From: Plicaturopsis crispa FD-325 SS-3
Lineage: Eukaryota > Basidiomycota > Agaricomycetes > Amylocorticiales > Amylocorticiaceae
Length of the DNA: 64,000 bases
Direction of reading: 5' to 3'
Assembly (NCBI GenBank): GCA_000827205.1
Contig: KN832559.1
Coordinates: 1,092,692 to 1,156,691 of the forward strand
Of this stretch, positions 22,619-34,839 are shown one piece after another (position 1 is the stretch's first letter; every line of letters starts with the position of its first letter). Both the position numbers and the translations under genes were made by a program. Below the pieces are notes generated by a model. The model was not told the origin of the DNA and searched no databases. It saw nothing but the letters and a program-made list of their open reading frames with translations.

Positions 22619-25600
22619 ATGGACTCTAATCATTTGCATCCTAATTACGCCCAGAGACCTCATCCTCATCTCAGTATTCCCCCGGGCGCACAACCACCTA
22701 CTAATCCAAGTCCAATCCGGTCATGGTCGCCGTACGCCTTCGAGCTCAGTCCGCCTCCTGGGCAAGGACAGCCCGCAGCACTTGCCAACCCTTGGGACGA
22801 ATCGGAATCGCCAAGTACTCCCCTTGCAAATGGTAGAGTCAGTAGAGCTCAGAGCGCGTATGTGCCGGAGGCCGCAAGTATGGCGTTTCCTGAACCCCAA
22901 CTATACCGATCCTCGTCGCAGAGACCTACGCTATCACATCGACCGAGCAAGAGCGACGCTGGGCCTTCTGCACACCTCCACCGAAATACCTCGACGTCTT
23001 CCACTGCGTCGTCGGTATCTTCTTACTTTCCCAACGATACTACCGAAGAGGTGAGGATTTCTATAGTTCCTTTGACTCGGACAAGCATGGTTTATGGCAA
23101 TTGTAGGACAGCTATAGCGATCTGTCGCGCGAACTGTCGCATCTATCGTGTGTAATCTTTTGCAATGCATACACGACCCCAACTCATGCGAAAACGCGAC
23201 AAATTTAGATTAGACTCTGAGGAGGGCCTCCGCCGCTTTCAAAGCGGAGAGTTGAACGAGAACGATGAGGAGTGGCATCGTCTCGTGCCAGAGGCTGCTC
23301 GGGAATCCTTGGGTAAACAGGAAGTGCAGAGGCAGTCTGTGCTTTTCGAAGTTTTCAAGTCCGAAAGAGACTATACTCGAGATCTTGGACTGGTGGACGA
23401 GGTGCAGTCGTTCACATCGAGCTCGACATCGAAACTAATACGCAGCCGATAGGTGTTCATAAAACCTCTTCGAAATGCGCAACCACCTGTCATTCCCTTG
23501 CAACGACTGCGAGGATTCATTGCCGAGGTCTTCTGTAACATGGATCAAATACGAGCTCATCATGAACGGATGCTCGCGCAACTTTTCGCGCGACAACGAG
23601 AGCAACACCCGATCGTTCAAAGTGTCGCAGACATCATCCTCGACTGTGCGTGTACGTGTTCCTTCCATGGACCACCATCTGAACGCCTACTTTCGCCTAG
23701 CATCTCTTCTCTTCCTTAACGAGTACGAAATCTACATCAAGCATTATCCTCTCGCCGAGGCACGCCACCGGTCTGAACTACGACGAAATCGACGTTATCA
23801 GGCTTTCATTCAGCAGTGCTCTCAGGATCCCCGCATCCGTAAACGCGACCTTATCACCTTCCTCTCACGACCAGTAACGCGTCTTCCACGGCTCAGTCTG
23901 GTGCTCGAACACCTGGGCAAACTCACGGATCCCGAGCACGACGATGTCGAGACATTGCCGCTTATCATGAGCATTCTTAGTGACTTCATCAAGAGCACGC
24001 AGCCCGGTATCCAGGCCGCAGAAAGCAAAGTGAAGTTCTGGAACCTTTGCGAGAGTTTGGTGTACCAGAAGGGCGAAATTATCGTGAGCGATTAAGTCCC
24101 CTTCGACCATCTGCGATTAAATATATTGATAATATTACTCTAGGATATGGATCTGTACGACGACAGTAGAACACTCGTTTACTCCGGCCCTCTTGCGAGA
24201 CGTCAAAGGTCTGAGGTAGACTGGCACGGCTGGTCTGATCTATTCGTCGCGCTGCTGGATAATCATCGTGAGCGAAATGATGACGAATACGGCGTGTCTC
24301 TTTGCTAATAGTTCCCTCAGTCCTGCTGACTCGGGAAGAACAACGACCACACGGTATGGTGAAACGATTAGTTTCGTCTCGGGTCAGTTCTTCGCTTTCT
24401 CTTCTAGGCGCGTGAGTTAACTGTATACTAGCCAATACCACTGCAATATCTTCGTCTTGGCGGTTTCACTGGTCTTCCAGAGACGAGAAGGGAGAAGGCG
24501 GACGACGGTCGCCTTCTTGAAAGTCTGCGCTACCACTCGAAAACATTATACCCATTCACCGTATACCATGCCGCGAACAAGTCGACACGACGATATACCC
24601 TCCACGCAGTTTCGGAGGCGGTCAGGAAAAAGTGGAAAGACGCTCTTGTGGACGCCATTGGAGTTCACAAAGCACGGCAAGACGCAAATATGGTACGTAC
24701 AAACCGCGAACCTTTCACAGAGGAATTATTCGTGACAGTCATTCCAGTGGTTTGTTCCCCAAACTCTGAATGATGGCTACTTTCGAACGCCCGGACCCCG
24801 AGTGGGTTATAACTCTGGCGTTCATTTCAATGGAAAGGTCACATGCGCTACACCTTTCAGTAAGCAGTCGTTTCTTGCATAGAATCCATGTTTTTTGAGT
24901 GCTGATGTTCTGCGTTTAGTCAGCGGTGGTAGGAGGTATATCGCCGTAGGGTGCGCCAGTGGCATATTCGTTTCCCCAAGGGGTGACTCGTGTAATAGAT
25001 CTCTGATTCTTACCAGCTTGTCCTGCCGCTTATCGTTTCTTCGCAGCATTTCGGAAGGTACTGAACTACTCTAACCCGACGTCAATGGCTGCGCTGCACG
25101 AATTCAACAAGTTCATTGTGCATTTCGACACCTATCTCGTTTCATACTCATTAGATATCCTTGCACGTGTCGCACAAGGACTGTCTGCAGCGAAGAATCT
25201 CGACGCGTCGCTGGAGAAGATTGCGGGGCAAGATGGTAATGTCCTGTTCTTCAGGCCGAGTATGATCGGGAAGCGGACGATCAGTAAGCATACACCATGT
25301 CACGGATAGATTTCTTGCTAATATCTCTACGACTACAGTCATGTATGCGGCGAAGAACTTTTTACAGATAACTCTGCAAGCCTTAGAAGCTGTGCATCCC
25401 TCCGACAGTCACCTGACAACTCGGCGACACAGTGAAGGACTATTATCCTTCCGGTCTTTTGGCGACGTAAGTCCCAGCCATCTTATCTATGGTACCCTAC
25501 TAAATATCGTTTTAGCCGTTCTACGTCCCCAAGGACGCCTATGATATCACCCCTCTTGTCAAGACCGTCGCAATCAGTACGGAGAAGGGCATTGTGATAG

Positions 25601-26227
25601 TTGACCCTACAAAGTATGTTTGGGATATCGATGTATCGCGGGGTTTACTAACTACTGCTGTAGTCTCGCGAGCTCCAAAGTCAACGTCGTACCAAATTTC
25701 AGCGATACCCTTAACAATGCGCCCATGGCCGATTTGAAAGGGCGATGTGACACTGCCAAACCACTCGGTTTGGTCCGTTGTGATGCGTCCGAATTACTTG
25801 TTGTGTACAACAGTGAGCGAACACCACAACTATGTCACAGAAGATCTCTAACATGTGTTCTGCTCTAGCTATGGGCTGTTACATTACGAAGCACGGTGAA
25901 CCCAGTCGGTCATGCGGATATGTTCGATGGGAGGCCCAGGCTACGTCTTACGCGCACCGCGGCAATAACATCCTCCTCTTTTCCTCCGAGTTCATCGAGA
26001 TCCGCAACGTGAACACTGGCAGGCTGCTTCAAGTCATAGAAGCACCCGATATTCGCCTGCTACACTGTGGGCCCAAGGAGGGGACGAGCGACACGATCCT
26101 CGCGGCTATGAGGGGCGACAAGTCGGGTAACGAAGGGATCAGTGACAAGATTGTAGAGCTAGTCGAGACTGCTGAAATCGGTACGCCTGCGGACACAGAG
26201 GGTTTGTGGGACGAGTGGGACATGTAG
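22619..26227 (+). CDS. Rho guanine-nucleotide exchange factor, DH-PH-CNH (Rom1/Rom2-like)
   Basis: Activator of Rho-type GTPases, by family most likely Rho1 in the cell-wall integrity pathway at the cortex. A disordered Pro/Ser-rich N-terminus starts at the ATG at 22619. The DH domain follows (VLFEVFKSERDYTRDLGLV, then DPRIRKRDLITFLSRPVTRL with the conserved PVTRLPR helix). A PH region follows (RTLVYSGPLARRQ ... YTLHAVSEAVRKKWKDALVD). A citron-homology (CNH) beta-propeller occupies the C-terminal third (FNGKVTCATPF, RRYIAVGCASGIFVS, NNILLFSSEFIEIRNVNTGR) and ends at TAG 26225-26227. At least ten short introns interrupt it. One lies in the DH region near 23450, where LVDEV joins FIKPLRNAQ. The whole domain order matches fungal Rom2-type GEFs. 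Exon borders around 23060-23180 and 24880-25050 are uncertain. Confidence 0.88.
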
Positions 26228-26531
26228 CTTAGTTTCTGAAGGATGAGACTCGTGGGTCTGGGTAACTTATCGTGGACTTTATTTGCAATGTATCGATATC
26301 TACCGGCATCCGTATACCTCCTAGGCCTGGACCTCTATGCAACTACTTTGTAGATCTCCCTTTTTCCGCATTGAAAGACGAATACCAAGCTTAGGACTTA
26401 TTGAAAACAACGGCAATGGTAATGAAAGCGAGAGCGTGTTATGTACAACGCGCTAAAGATAAATATGGAGCTATGAATGTCGTCAAGTGCGGATGCCGCA
26501 GCGTGAATAAACAAAGGTAGGGTACTGTATA
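26228..26531. other. Convergent intergenic region
   Basis: About 300 bp of 3' flank lies between the RhoGEF stop and the stop of the lactonase-like gene on the other strand. No coding signal was seen. Confidence 0.5.
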
Positions 26532-28212
26532 TCAGACTTTGACGAAAGTAGTCATGCCCTGTAAGTTGTTTCTGTCTGAATGGCGCATGACATTTCAGCG
26601 GGATGGCGATATAGCACGAAGAAACGTTGCAGACATACCGAAGGGCACACCGGCAGATTTGAGCATCTGAGAGACATCAGCAGACTGGATTTTGGTCGCA
26701 TTCCCGGCTCCATTCAAAGCAAGAACGTCGATGGTAGTCGCGTTCGCGGAAAGAACATACATGAAGCTGGTGGCGGTCAGTTAACATCATGGCTGCGAGC
26801 TTCGACGCCGGAAAGTGACTTACTCCTTTCCGTTGATCGTAGCGATGTCGTTGTCGATTGTAGCAGAGTTATTTGCTTGGGGATATTGCTGATGAAGGCA
26901 CAATCAGTCGTACCCGTCGCATTTGGGATACAAGGTTAATTTGTTTACCTTCACAATGGTCCCTTTGAGGTTCTTGTCGACGTTGACTTCCGTCACCGTG
27001 GATGTCATTATGTCCGTAAGATAAAAATTGCCGGTCTTCTGCGAGTGTGAGGACCAGCACGTTGCACCCTGCCCCGCTATGGGCACAGCGGAAGAGTTCC
27101 CAGAAGCCGTTGAGTTCCCCGAGGCGCTCTTGACGTTTGCGCTCAGATCGAAGATGTCGAGGCCGACGCCGGGGTCTGTCACAAGCACAGCGCTCTTCCC
27201 AGGTACGACAGTCATAGAGAACGGAAGGACCCCTCCTTTAGGAGGCGCGATCTTCGTAAAATTCTCGGACAGGGATCCATTCTTGATATCCCATGCCGCA
27301 ATAAACCCAGGGGTCGGAGGTACGCCTTTGACCGAGGCGAGCAGCTGCGATTCATTATCGTTGAAGATGATGTGGCTAGCCGTTCCCGCTGGACCAGTAG
27401 CAGGCGTGGTTTGGTTGATTCCAAGAGACCGTAGCGTATTGGGAATTGGGATCAGACCCTTTTTCTTGTCGACAGAATAACAGCTGCAGAAATGTTAATG
27501 ATGAGCTCGAAAGAAAGAAGAAACTAAACAAACGCCTACTTGACACCATTGACAGCGCCGCCGTTCAGCGCACAGACCATTGTCCCATTCTTGTTGATGG
27601 CAACGGACATAGGAAATTCACCCTCGCTGCTCACCGGCTCCCCAATCAAAGAGATTCGGCTCGGATTGTTGGGATCGATGGAGAAAAGGGAGACCGTACT
27701 CGACCCAGGCTAAGTAGATAATTATCAGATATATCCTCCTGCCTGTATGCATAGTAGTGTACACTTACATTCACGTTTGCGAGGATATTTCCGTGCTGGG
27801 AAGCTTTTACACAACCTTGCGAGAACAGACCGTCCGGACCGTTGGCAGCAGGAGCGTCGTTTCCGTGCAAGCCATTGCCCCGAGTGCTAACAGCCTCCGA
27901 AAGACTCTACAAGCCAAGGAATAGAGGCATCAGCAAGGACATTTGCATGGATAGAGTGATGCCCACCAATTTTCCATCGGATCCTATGTTGGCGGAAACA
28001 ATGAAATTTCCGGACGGGTCGTTGGTCATGACTAAAAGCAAGTAAAGGCGGACGGCACAGTTAGATTGACATTCGCTAGATGTAAACGAGGACTTACAGT
28101 AAGCCGCGCCAGAAGAAGAACTTGCGCGCGGATAGACTGGGCCTGCAGTTACCGGTACCAGCACCAGTGCAGACCCTACGACGATAGAAAAAATCCGTGA
28201 GGTCAATGTCAT
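26532..28212 (-). CDS. Secreted beta-propeller lactonase-like protein (3-carboxymuconate-cyclase-like)
   Basis: Predicted extracellular protein with a seven-bladed lactonase-type propeller. The start at 28212 gives a classical signal peptide, MTLTSRIFSIVVGSALVLVP followed by VTAGPVYP. Repeated blade motifs follow: AVSTRGNGLHG, STVSLFSIDPNNPSRISLIG, GEFPMSVAINKNGTMVCALN, GTASHIIFNDNESQLLASVK, NFYLTDIMTSTVTEVNVDKN and MYVLSANATTIDVLALNGAG. Many NxS/T sequons (for example NGS, NFT, NNS, NAT) fit secretion and N-glycosylation. The last exon is very short (GMTTFVKV, stop at 26532). About eight short introns are inferred. Related fungal proteins are usually named 3-carboxymuconate cyclase or 6-phosphogluconolactonase by similarity. 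The enzymatic activity of this secreted branch is unproven, so a catabolic role should not be assumed. Confidence 0.78.
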
Positions 28213-29213
28213 TGTGTAATATGGAAAAAGACAATAAGCTTCGCAGAGTAAGTTATGAAGAGTCGAAAATAAGAGCAACGAGCGAAGGCGTGTAAAGGGG
28301 AATGGGTACTAGCCCGACCGTTGAGAAGATTTGGCTTGCCAGGAGTGAAGCTCTGCAGCTGAGCGATTGCATCTTATATGTCAAGTTGCATCTATGTCTG
28401 AAACCGACCCCTCGTGAAGCTTGATGGGGAGCGTAAACGGGCATGGCGCTGACGATAAAACCATCAGGCATTACCAACTTGTTCTGGAGATGCACGGAGG
28501 GTGTGAGTACGAGTTCTTGTGCAATTCTCCTGTAAGCATGATCGGTTAGTAAGGTGCTCTTATCCATGTTGCAGGAACTCACTATCTGCATTTAGATCAC
28601 AGCCAGCCGTTTATGATTGCGAATCTACCGACGTCCGGACGTGGTCAAGTTGAGTATACTTACATACGTGATCATGCATCAGTACCGCAATTCGATTTCG
28701 ACCTTGGTGACTTGTACGAATACTTCTGGAATCCGGATCGTCCTGAAGTCCGGAGGCTAGCAAGGTGTCATCGATTCATCCCAGGCCTGTCATCTGTGCG
28801 TTGTTCATCATGAATTTGTATTCAATATTCCATGTCTATGTTGCTACGAAACGGAATGCTCACGCGCTCAGAATACTTTCCAGCAAGAAGGCATCGCGGG
28901 CTGTGACACTGGTAGTGCCGGCAACAATGCGAAGACTCTGTCGCCACGTGCCACTGGGATACTAAGGGTACCGGGTATTTCCTAGTATTTCAAGGACGGC
29001 GTTTGCAAACTCATTTGACTACAAGATATGCTTAGCTCAGACGTCTATCTAGGGAGAAAAGCAAAAACGTACTGGAAACGACTTCACAGTGCCGACTCCA
29101 GACAACGAACACGGCGGATGAAATGTATCATAGAAAATGATTTCTATAATGACGCACCATGGCACGACCAACAAGCAAATCGAAGTCAATAGATAGACCA
29201 ATCCATACCGAAT
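28213..29213. other. Intergenic region, no gene recognised
   Basis: About 1 kb lies between the start of the secreted lactonase-like gene and the stop of the AAMP-like gene; both are on the minus strand. Short frames at 28253-28591 and 28613-28965 have no domain. The part next to 28212 should be the promoter of the secreted protein. Confidence 0.45.
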
Positions 29214-30710
29214 TCAATCAGCCTCTTCCGTGGTGAACACCATACAGAATCCATCATCACCAGCGCTTACGACGACAGAACCTTCAAGTCCAAGAGCTGC
29301 GTCTAAAACAGGGCCGTGATGACCCTTGTGCTCTCGTACCAAAGCGCCTGTGCGCGCGTCCCATGTTCGCAGGGTCTTGTCCGCAGATGAAGACACAAGA
29401 AGATGGCTTTTTGGTGCGGGATGCGCTAGCAACTTGGTGATCGCGTCCTAAGAGATATATTAGCACGGATGCAGGAAATGATCGTATCAAAACGTACCCG
29501 GTGCTCCAATGTAGCGCGAATGCGCATTGTGTTCAGATCCCATATGCACGCCTTACCATCTGTGGCGCCAGTGACGACGACACCGCTCGTGCCGGTGCCC
29601 GATCCTACGATATCGACGAACTGAATGGCCTCTACACTCTCGCCCTCTGCGTGTCCGCCTAGCGCGCCCACGATCTCGCCCTTGCTAAGGCTCACAACAC
29701 GCACACCACCCGCTGCACCACCGACAACGGCAAGCGTTGACGCAGGGTTAACGGCAAGGGAGGTTATGCCGTCGAGGTTGAATCGTGCATCCTCCGGTGT
29801 GAGTTTGAAAATAGGAGAAGGCGACCGCGGGTCCCAGAAGATGAGTGTTCCGTCGGCGTCAGCGGTGATAATCCGTTTTCCTAGAGATATAAAAAATTAG
29901 CGGGCAGAAATTGGAGGAAGAAAACTGAGTATCGACCATCTGGTGTGAACTCTCCACATTGTACAGGACTAAGGTGGCCGGCAAAAACCTGCATAGTGTT
30001 TCCAGATGGCACTGCAAGAGCGCTGTAAGCGGCATAACTTTCGCGGACCAAACGTAAAACGCACATTGCCATAGCCATACCGTGGTATCGTTGGATCCCG
30101 CGAGGAGGACATTTCCCTTTGGATGCCACCTCAACCACTGCCCGAGGTATGTTCGTCAACAATTGTTGAATCTCGAATATGTATGTATGAGACGTACCAT
30201 AACTTCATCGGGTCCTTGTAATTCGGTCAGGAACTCCCATATCCTATAATTTTCTTTTCCGACTCTTCTCCATATCCGTACACGTCCATCCATACCACCA
30301 GTCGCAATCATCTCTCCGTCTGCACTAAATGCCGTGCTGGCCACACTGTCGGTGTGTCCAGTCAATCTCACGATGACCTCTCCATCCGTGATATCCCACA
30401 TGTATCCCAGGTCGTCCTCGCCGCCGGAAGCAGCAAGGGGTTCCGTGGGATGCATAGAAACCGTAAAGACAGAGATGCGGTGTTCTGCGAATTGCTGGAC
30501 CGAATTGTTCTCGTACTCGCCGTCCTCGTCCATGGCATTCGAGGGCCCTCCAGCCATTTCTCCGAGCTCATCCCCTGCCTCGTCTTCATCGTCTTCGTCC
30601 ATCGGATGATCGCCATCGTCTAATATCTCTTCAATTACATCGCCCTCGTCGATGTATTGATCGCCTTCCTCAATCTCGTCCTCCTCCTCTTTATATTCCT
30701 CGGGGGCCAT
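29214..30710 (-). CDS. WD40 protein, AAMP/Sqt1-like
   Basis: WD40 beta-propeller of the AAMP/Sqt1 family. Yeast Sqt1 is the dedicated chaperone that loads ribosomal protein uL16 (Rpl10). The best start is the ATG at 30710 (MAPEEYKEEEDEIEEGDQYI); the open frame extends ten codons upstream only from a GTG. A strongly acidic N-terminal tail, as expected for a chaperone of a basic ribosomal protein, precedes the first blade (AEHRISVFTVSMHPTEPLAA). Further blades are LTGHTDSVASTAFSADGEMI, WLRWHPKGNVLLAGSNDTTV, KRIITADADGTLIFWDPRSP, GKACIWDLNTMRIRATLEHR, and the last, ADKTLRTWDARTGALVREHK to the stop at 29214. The gene has about five introns. Its neighbour across a 296-bp gap is the divergent helicase. 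Confidence 0.85.
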
Positions 30711-31006
30711 GGGTGTTATTCCGTCAAGAGTGTAGTTCACAGCGAAAAAGAGGACGAAGCGACTCCTTCAGTATTTACACGAAAAAGAGAGCTGCTGAGT
30801 CAACCACCGGCTTACAGAGAGTGTAGAAGTACGAGACGGATCCGAGACGAATGACTGAGATTCACTTAGTCTAGTTTTCCTTGCCAGCGCGATACCGGTG
30901 CTGAGATTTCGGCGATAAAAAGACCACGTGAACGATGCTTTGTCAGACTCGCGTCAATTAATCGGAGAAGTTTTCTACGCGTCTCGCGTCTCCCTATACA
31001 GTCTCG
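30711..31006. promoter_or_regulatory. Short divergent promoter, AAMP-like gene / helicase
   Basis: Only 296 bp separate the two divergent start codons, so the two genes probably share a promoter region. No individual factor site is asserted. Confidence 0.5.
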
Positions 31007-32661
31007 ATGGCGTCCGCTGCGGCCTCTGGTCCATTCACCTTCAGCTCTCCTGCTGGGTATGACCTATGCCGTCAGATACTCTCCAAATCTTTGCCTTTTG
31101 ACCCACACGACTACCAGTTGGAGGGCATTTGCAAGGCTTTGGACGGTAACAATCTGGTCGCGCTTACTTCAACAGGCTCTGGAAAGTCGGGTTTTTTCTA
31201 CATGTACATGCTTGTGGTCCTCGCCATAACAAAAAATCCATCGCTCTGCCCATCTGTGAGGTTTCCTGAGGACCCTGCTATGGTAATCATATGCCCAACA
31301 AATTTTCTCGAAGAGCAGATGGTGCGACACTGCATTTCAAAGCATGTACTCAGTTCATGATTAATCCCTTCTACCAGGAGGAGAGAATGCATGCAATGGG
31401 TCTGAACGCACTCGCAATCAATGCGGTACAAATCGGCAAAGCGCAAGAACTCGGAGAAAATCTATGGGAAAAAGCTCGGGCGGGAGTGTCCATGATTCTG
31501 CTGTCCCCCGAGCAGCTTTCATCCAGCGACTTTGAACGGCTGCTCCAGGACAAAAAATTCTGGTTTCGGGTCTGTGCTATGAGTGTGGACGAGGTTCATC
31601 TGATGAATACATGGGGGAAGGGCTTCCGAAAGCATTTCCACCAAGTCGGGTTTACGAAGGAGCGTCTGCGCGAAATTGGCCTCATCGTCATGCTGGTCTC
31701 CGCCACTTTGCGATCCGGGGAGCCAATGCAGGCCGTGCTTAATTTTATGGGACTGCGCGAAGGCGGTTTCCACTTCATACGCCGGTCCAACATGCGCTAT
31801 GAGATCCAGCCGCTCTTTCGTGAACTCAAATCTGGAATACAAGGTCTCTACTTCCCAGAGCTTGCGTGGATCCTGCGCGACGGTCGGAAGACAGTCATAT
31901 TTGCCAGTACAATCAACTACGGGTTTCGACTGCAGGTCTACCTGACACGCATTGCTCCCATATCCCCTCCTACCAACATCCGCATCCGCCTCTATAACTC
32001 CTTGAACTGGGAGGATTTCAACGCCGAGTCTAAGAGACTATTCGAGGAGGATCCGCGATGCCAAATTTTGATAGCCACAAAAACTCTGTCCGTCGGCGTA
32101 GATCTGTCAAATGTCGAAGACGTTGTGAACGCAGACCTTCCGGATGACATCGACGAGTATGCGCAAATGGCCGGCCGAGCAGGACGAAACAAGAAAGTCG
32201 TCAAGGATCCACGCGTTATCACATACGTGCCACTCAACCTTGTGACAGCGCTGGCGAAGAAAGATGGTAGAGGGGTGGGGATAGCAAAGAAGAAAGCAGC
32301 GCCTGCTAAATCAACGAAAGGAAAGGAGAAGGCATCTGACCCAACAGCGAGCTTAGACCCGAGCATAGTTGCACTTATCACTGCGCAATGCAAAGTGCGG
32401 GAGCAGGAAAGACAGTATGAAAACCCGCTAAACGAGACACCCTGCCAGTGCCGCTCTTGCAAAGAGAACCCGCCTACACCACGGCCAGCATTGTGTAGCT
32501 GCAGCGGCTGCAAGCCGGAGCCACTCGACCCTCGTGACGAGACAGAAAAGGCCAAGCGTGTCACCGGCGTCACCGATGTGCCCAAGAGCAAGCGCATTAC
32601 AGGAGAAATGCGTAGCCACGCACCTGAATCAGTAGCCAAATTACAAATGATTCAGTCATGA
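31007..32661 (+). CDS. RecQ-like DEAD/DEAH helicase, C-terminus overlapping a KDZ transposon end
   Basis: ATP-dependent SF2 helicase related to RecQ. Exon 1 (31007-31321) has PHDYQLEGI, Walker A TSTGSGKS and motif Ia VIICPTNFLEEQM. A 56-nt intron (31322-31377, gtgcga...ctaccag) explains the apparent frame change. Exon 2 (31378-32661) has Walker B DEVH (SVDEVHLMNTWGKGFR), motif III VMLVSATL, motif IV TVIFASTINYGFR, motif V ATKTLSVGVDLS and motif VI QMAGRAGR. The two exons total 533 codons including the stop. A Cys-rich tail (CQCRSCK, then CSCSGCK) may bind zinc. The last 14 codons and the stop read into the terminal inverted repeat that starts at 32621, so the original C-terminus was probably replaced by transposon insertion. 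The core motifs are intact. RecQ-like copies of this kind are often multicopy in agaricomycetes (recalled, not checked). Confidence 0.8.
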
Positions 32662-32870
32662 AGCGTTGGACTCTGTGCAAAGGAACCCGCTAACATCTCA
32701 GCCACATTTTCGGCACATTGCGGCACTGCGGCAAGCTCGGCTCCCTCTCTATGCCTTTCGGGCTTTCAAAATTTTGTCCCCCTCCTCGTCAACCCCCTCG
32801 GAGTCAATCCATGCAGGTTATAAATGCACAAATCATGCAAAAATAATAATTTCACCCAAAGTATCCATAA

Positions 32871-33397
32871 TTACACAGGGATTTCGTACGCGTCCTGCAT
32901 AAATTCCTCCTCCATTGTACGGGGCCCCTCATCCACGGCCTCCTCCTCCTCCCTCTCGTCCTCTCCAATATCCTGATCGCTAGGCCTATCGCTTCGAATG
33001 TCGCTCCACATGGCACTGAACTTCGAGACAAGCCCTCGGAGCATCAGCGTCTGGGAATCGGCAAACGCCCGGGCACCCTCCGCGTCCGCACCCTCCAAAT
33101 GCCCCCCCCTTCCCTGCGCTGGGCCCACTGCTCTGCGCGGTGCTCCAGGGTGATCAAAACGCGCCGCATCTCTTCCTTTACGAGCTGCACCTCCTCATCC
33201 CACCGCCGAGCACGGGACCACGCCTTTGCCCATTCCACTCGCAGCGCATCCAGGACCTGGGCGTCATCCGCGCCGCTCCAAATCCATGACACGGTAGCCA
33301 CGCGCGCCCCCTCCCCGTGGCCGATGCGGGCTGTGTCGCTCTCCAACCGTTCCCGATCGGCTATGCCCTCTTCGCGTCGGTCCCGCGCCTCAGCCAT
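32871..33397 (-). pseudogene. KDZ transposase, C-terminal fragment (distal part)
   Basis: Minus-strand remnant with the hallmark KDZ C-terminal pattern VSWIW ... LDALRVEWAKAWSRARRWDE ... EVQLVKEEMRRVLITLEHRA, recognised from memory of Kyakuja-Dileera-Zisupton transposases. The frame shifts by one base in a run of eight C (33102-33109) and then continues as HLEGADAEGARAFADSQTLM and an acidic tail, stopping at 32871. The shift could be real decay or a homopolymer sequencing error. The residues just before (MAEARDRR) join in frame to the fragment ending at 37411 once element A and one target duplication are removed. Confidence 0.75.
33384..33391. repeat. 8-bp target-site duplication, left copy (element A)
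   Basis: CGCGCCTC, identical to 37403-37410. The two copies flank element A exactly, and a single copy restores the KDZ reading frame. Confidence 0.85.
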
Positions 33398-33553
33398 AGC
33401 TGTAAGATTATTGTCAAAGTACCAGGTAGATGTCGAAGTCCGTTATGCAAATAACCCGGATAGTCCGGCTCAGCCACAATTCCGGCCATTCGGATCCGAA
33501 CGCTGCCTTTCGGAGCTCGAAATTTTCGCGCTCCCTTGCTCAAAACAGTTCTC

Positions 33554-33704
33554 TAGCCCCTATATCTGCTACCACTGCTCGCCGGCCTTTCCTCGGGCTG
33601 CTCGGGCATTTCTAAACGGTCTATTAGCCCCTATACTCACTTTTGCGACGCGTTTCCTCCTCGGGCTGGCCGCGGATGTACCTCCACGGGTAGATTAGCC
33701 CCTA
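33554..33704. repeat. Subterminal TAGCCCCTA repeats of element A
   Basis: Three exact TAGCCCCTA copies start at 33554, 33625 and 33696, spaced 71 bp apart, with CTCGGGC(T/A) motifs between them. Element B has the same repeat near its left end. Subterminal repeats of this sort are typical transposase-binding sites in hAT/KDZ-like elements; binding here is inference. Confidence 0.75.
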
Positions 33705-34815
33705 TATCGTCTCAAAAAAATTTGCGCCTGGCTCGGGCTTACCTCGGGCACCGCGGACCCCTTCATTTCACCTCACGTTGGTCGGGCACATAATGCGCGT
33801 GTCCGACCGTGTCTACGATATTTTTTTTCGATTTTTTTCGATTTTTTTCGATTTTTGTATTTCACTGAATTTCCTACTTAGTGGGATGTGGGGGGTGGGT
33901 CTGTAATGCTGGAACTAAAAATATATTTTTTGTACTACTGGAACGAGCGCGACAGCGACGGCACAGATGCCGACGCCGTCGGCCTACATGCGTGAAGGAG
34001 CGGCGGCAGACGCGACGACGGAATAGGGACGACGAGAACGGGGCTGCCGTCGCGCAGCTCCCCGCCCTCGTCGCACCGCTGGTCCGCCTGCCGCTTGCCA
34101 TCGCGCTCCCCACGCGCTCGGGCCCCCGCCGCGCTCGGGCCCGCTGCTCCTGTCCCTGCTGCGTCCTCCTCTCCCGGGCATTGTCGTCCTGCGTCGCCGT
34201 TGCCGTCCTGCGTCGCCGTTGCGGTCTTGGGTCGCCGTTGTCGTCCTCCGCTCTGACACCCACGCGCGCCGCGCGCCATCGTCGATGCGCGCGGCCGTCG
34301 GGCGCTGCCTGTCGAGCTCGAGAGTGGGCGCGGGGTGCGCTGCTTCGGAGTAGGCGCCGCGGCGCACGCGCCGGGTGGGCACGCGTGCCCGGTGCTGCTG
34401 TATGGTGCGGGGGGTTGGGGGTCGCGTGGGCGCGCGCCGAGCCGACGCGAACGCGGACGTGCCGCATTTGCGTCGACTCAACGCGATGAGGGGTGCTGGG
34501 CGGGCGTGCACCGCCGCGTGCACGGACGGGCCTGGTTTTAGGCGGGGGTATGGGGGCTGGGGCGTTTGCGATCTGCTGGCGCTGGGTGTGGGCGCGCTGG
34601 CAGGGCGTTCGAGGGTGATGGGGAGGGCCGGCGAGGGCTCAGAGGGCGCGGGCGTGCAGGCGTCGGCGCCCGTGGTGGGCGTCGTCGCTGGGGTTGGTTG
34701 TGGAGCTGGTGCTGGTGCTGTGTGTCGTGTCGTCTGAAAAGCGTTGGTTAGCGATTGAAATAACGGTTAAAAAGTTATAAAAGGACTTACATTTAATGAA
34801 AACAAATAACAGAAT

Positions 34816-34839
34816 ACCCCCTGCAAAGTAGCAGGGGGT
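34816..34839. other. Perfect 9-bp hairpin in element A
   Basis: Arms ACCCCCTGC (34816-34824) and GCAGGGGGT (34831-34839) enclose a 6-nt loop. The hairpin sits just upstream of the block gttgcgtggaacgtcg that is shared with element B. B has a different 9-bp hairpin at the same place. Confidence 0.8.

Noticed and set aside
30711-30740. Ten-codon upstream extension of the AAMP-like ORF
   Set aside because: It begins with GTG, not ATG; the ATG at 30710 gives the natural acidic N-terminus.
31007-31400. Apparent frameshift in the helicase between exon frames
   Set aside because: A 56-nt GT-AG intron at 31322-31377 joins the frames exactly and gives 533 codons; no frameshift is needed.
33874-34489. 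Long Arg/Ala-rich ORFs on both strands inside element A
   Set aside because: They arise from GC-rich DNA with few stops, have no domain, and the corresponding frames in element B (39319-40212) encode unrelated residues.
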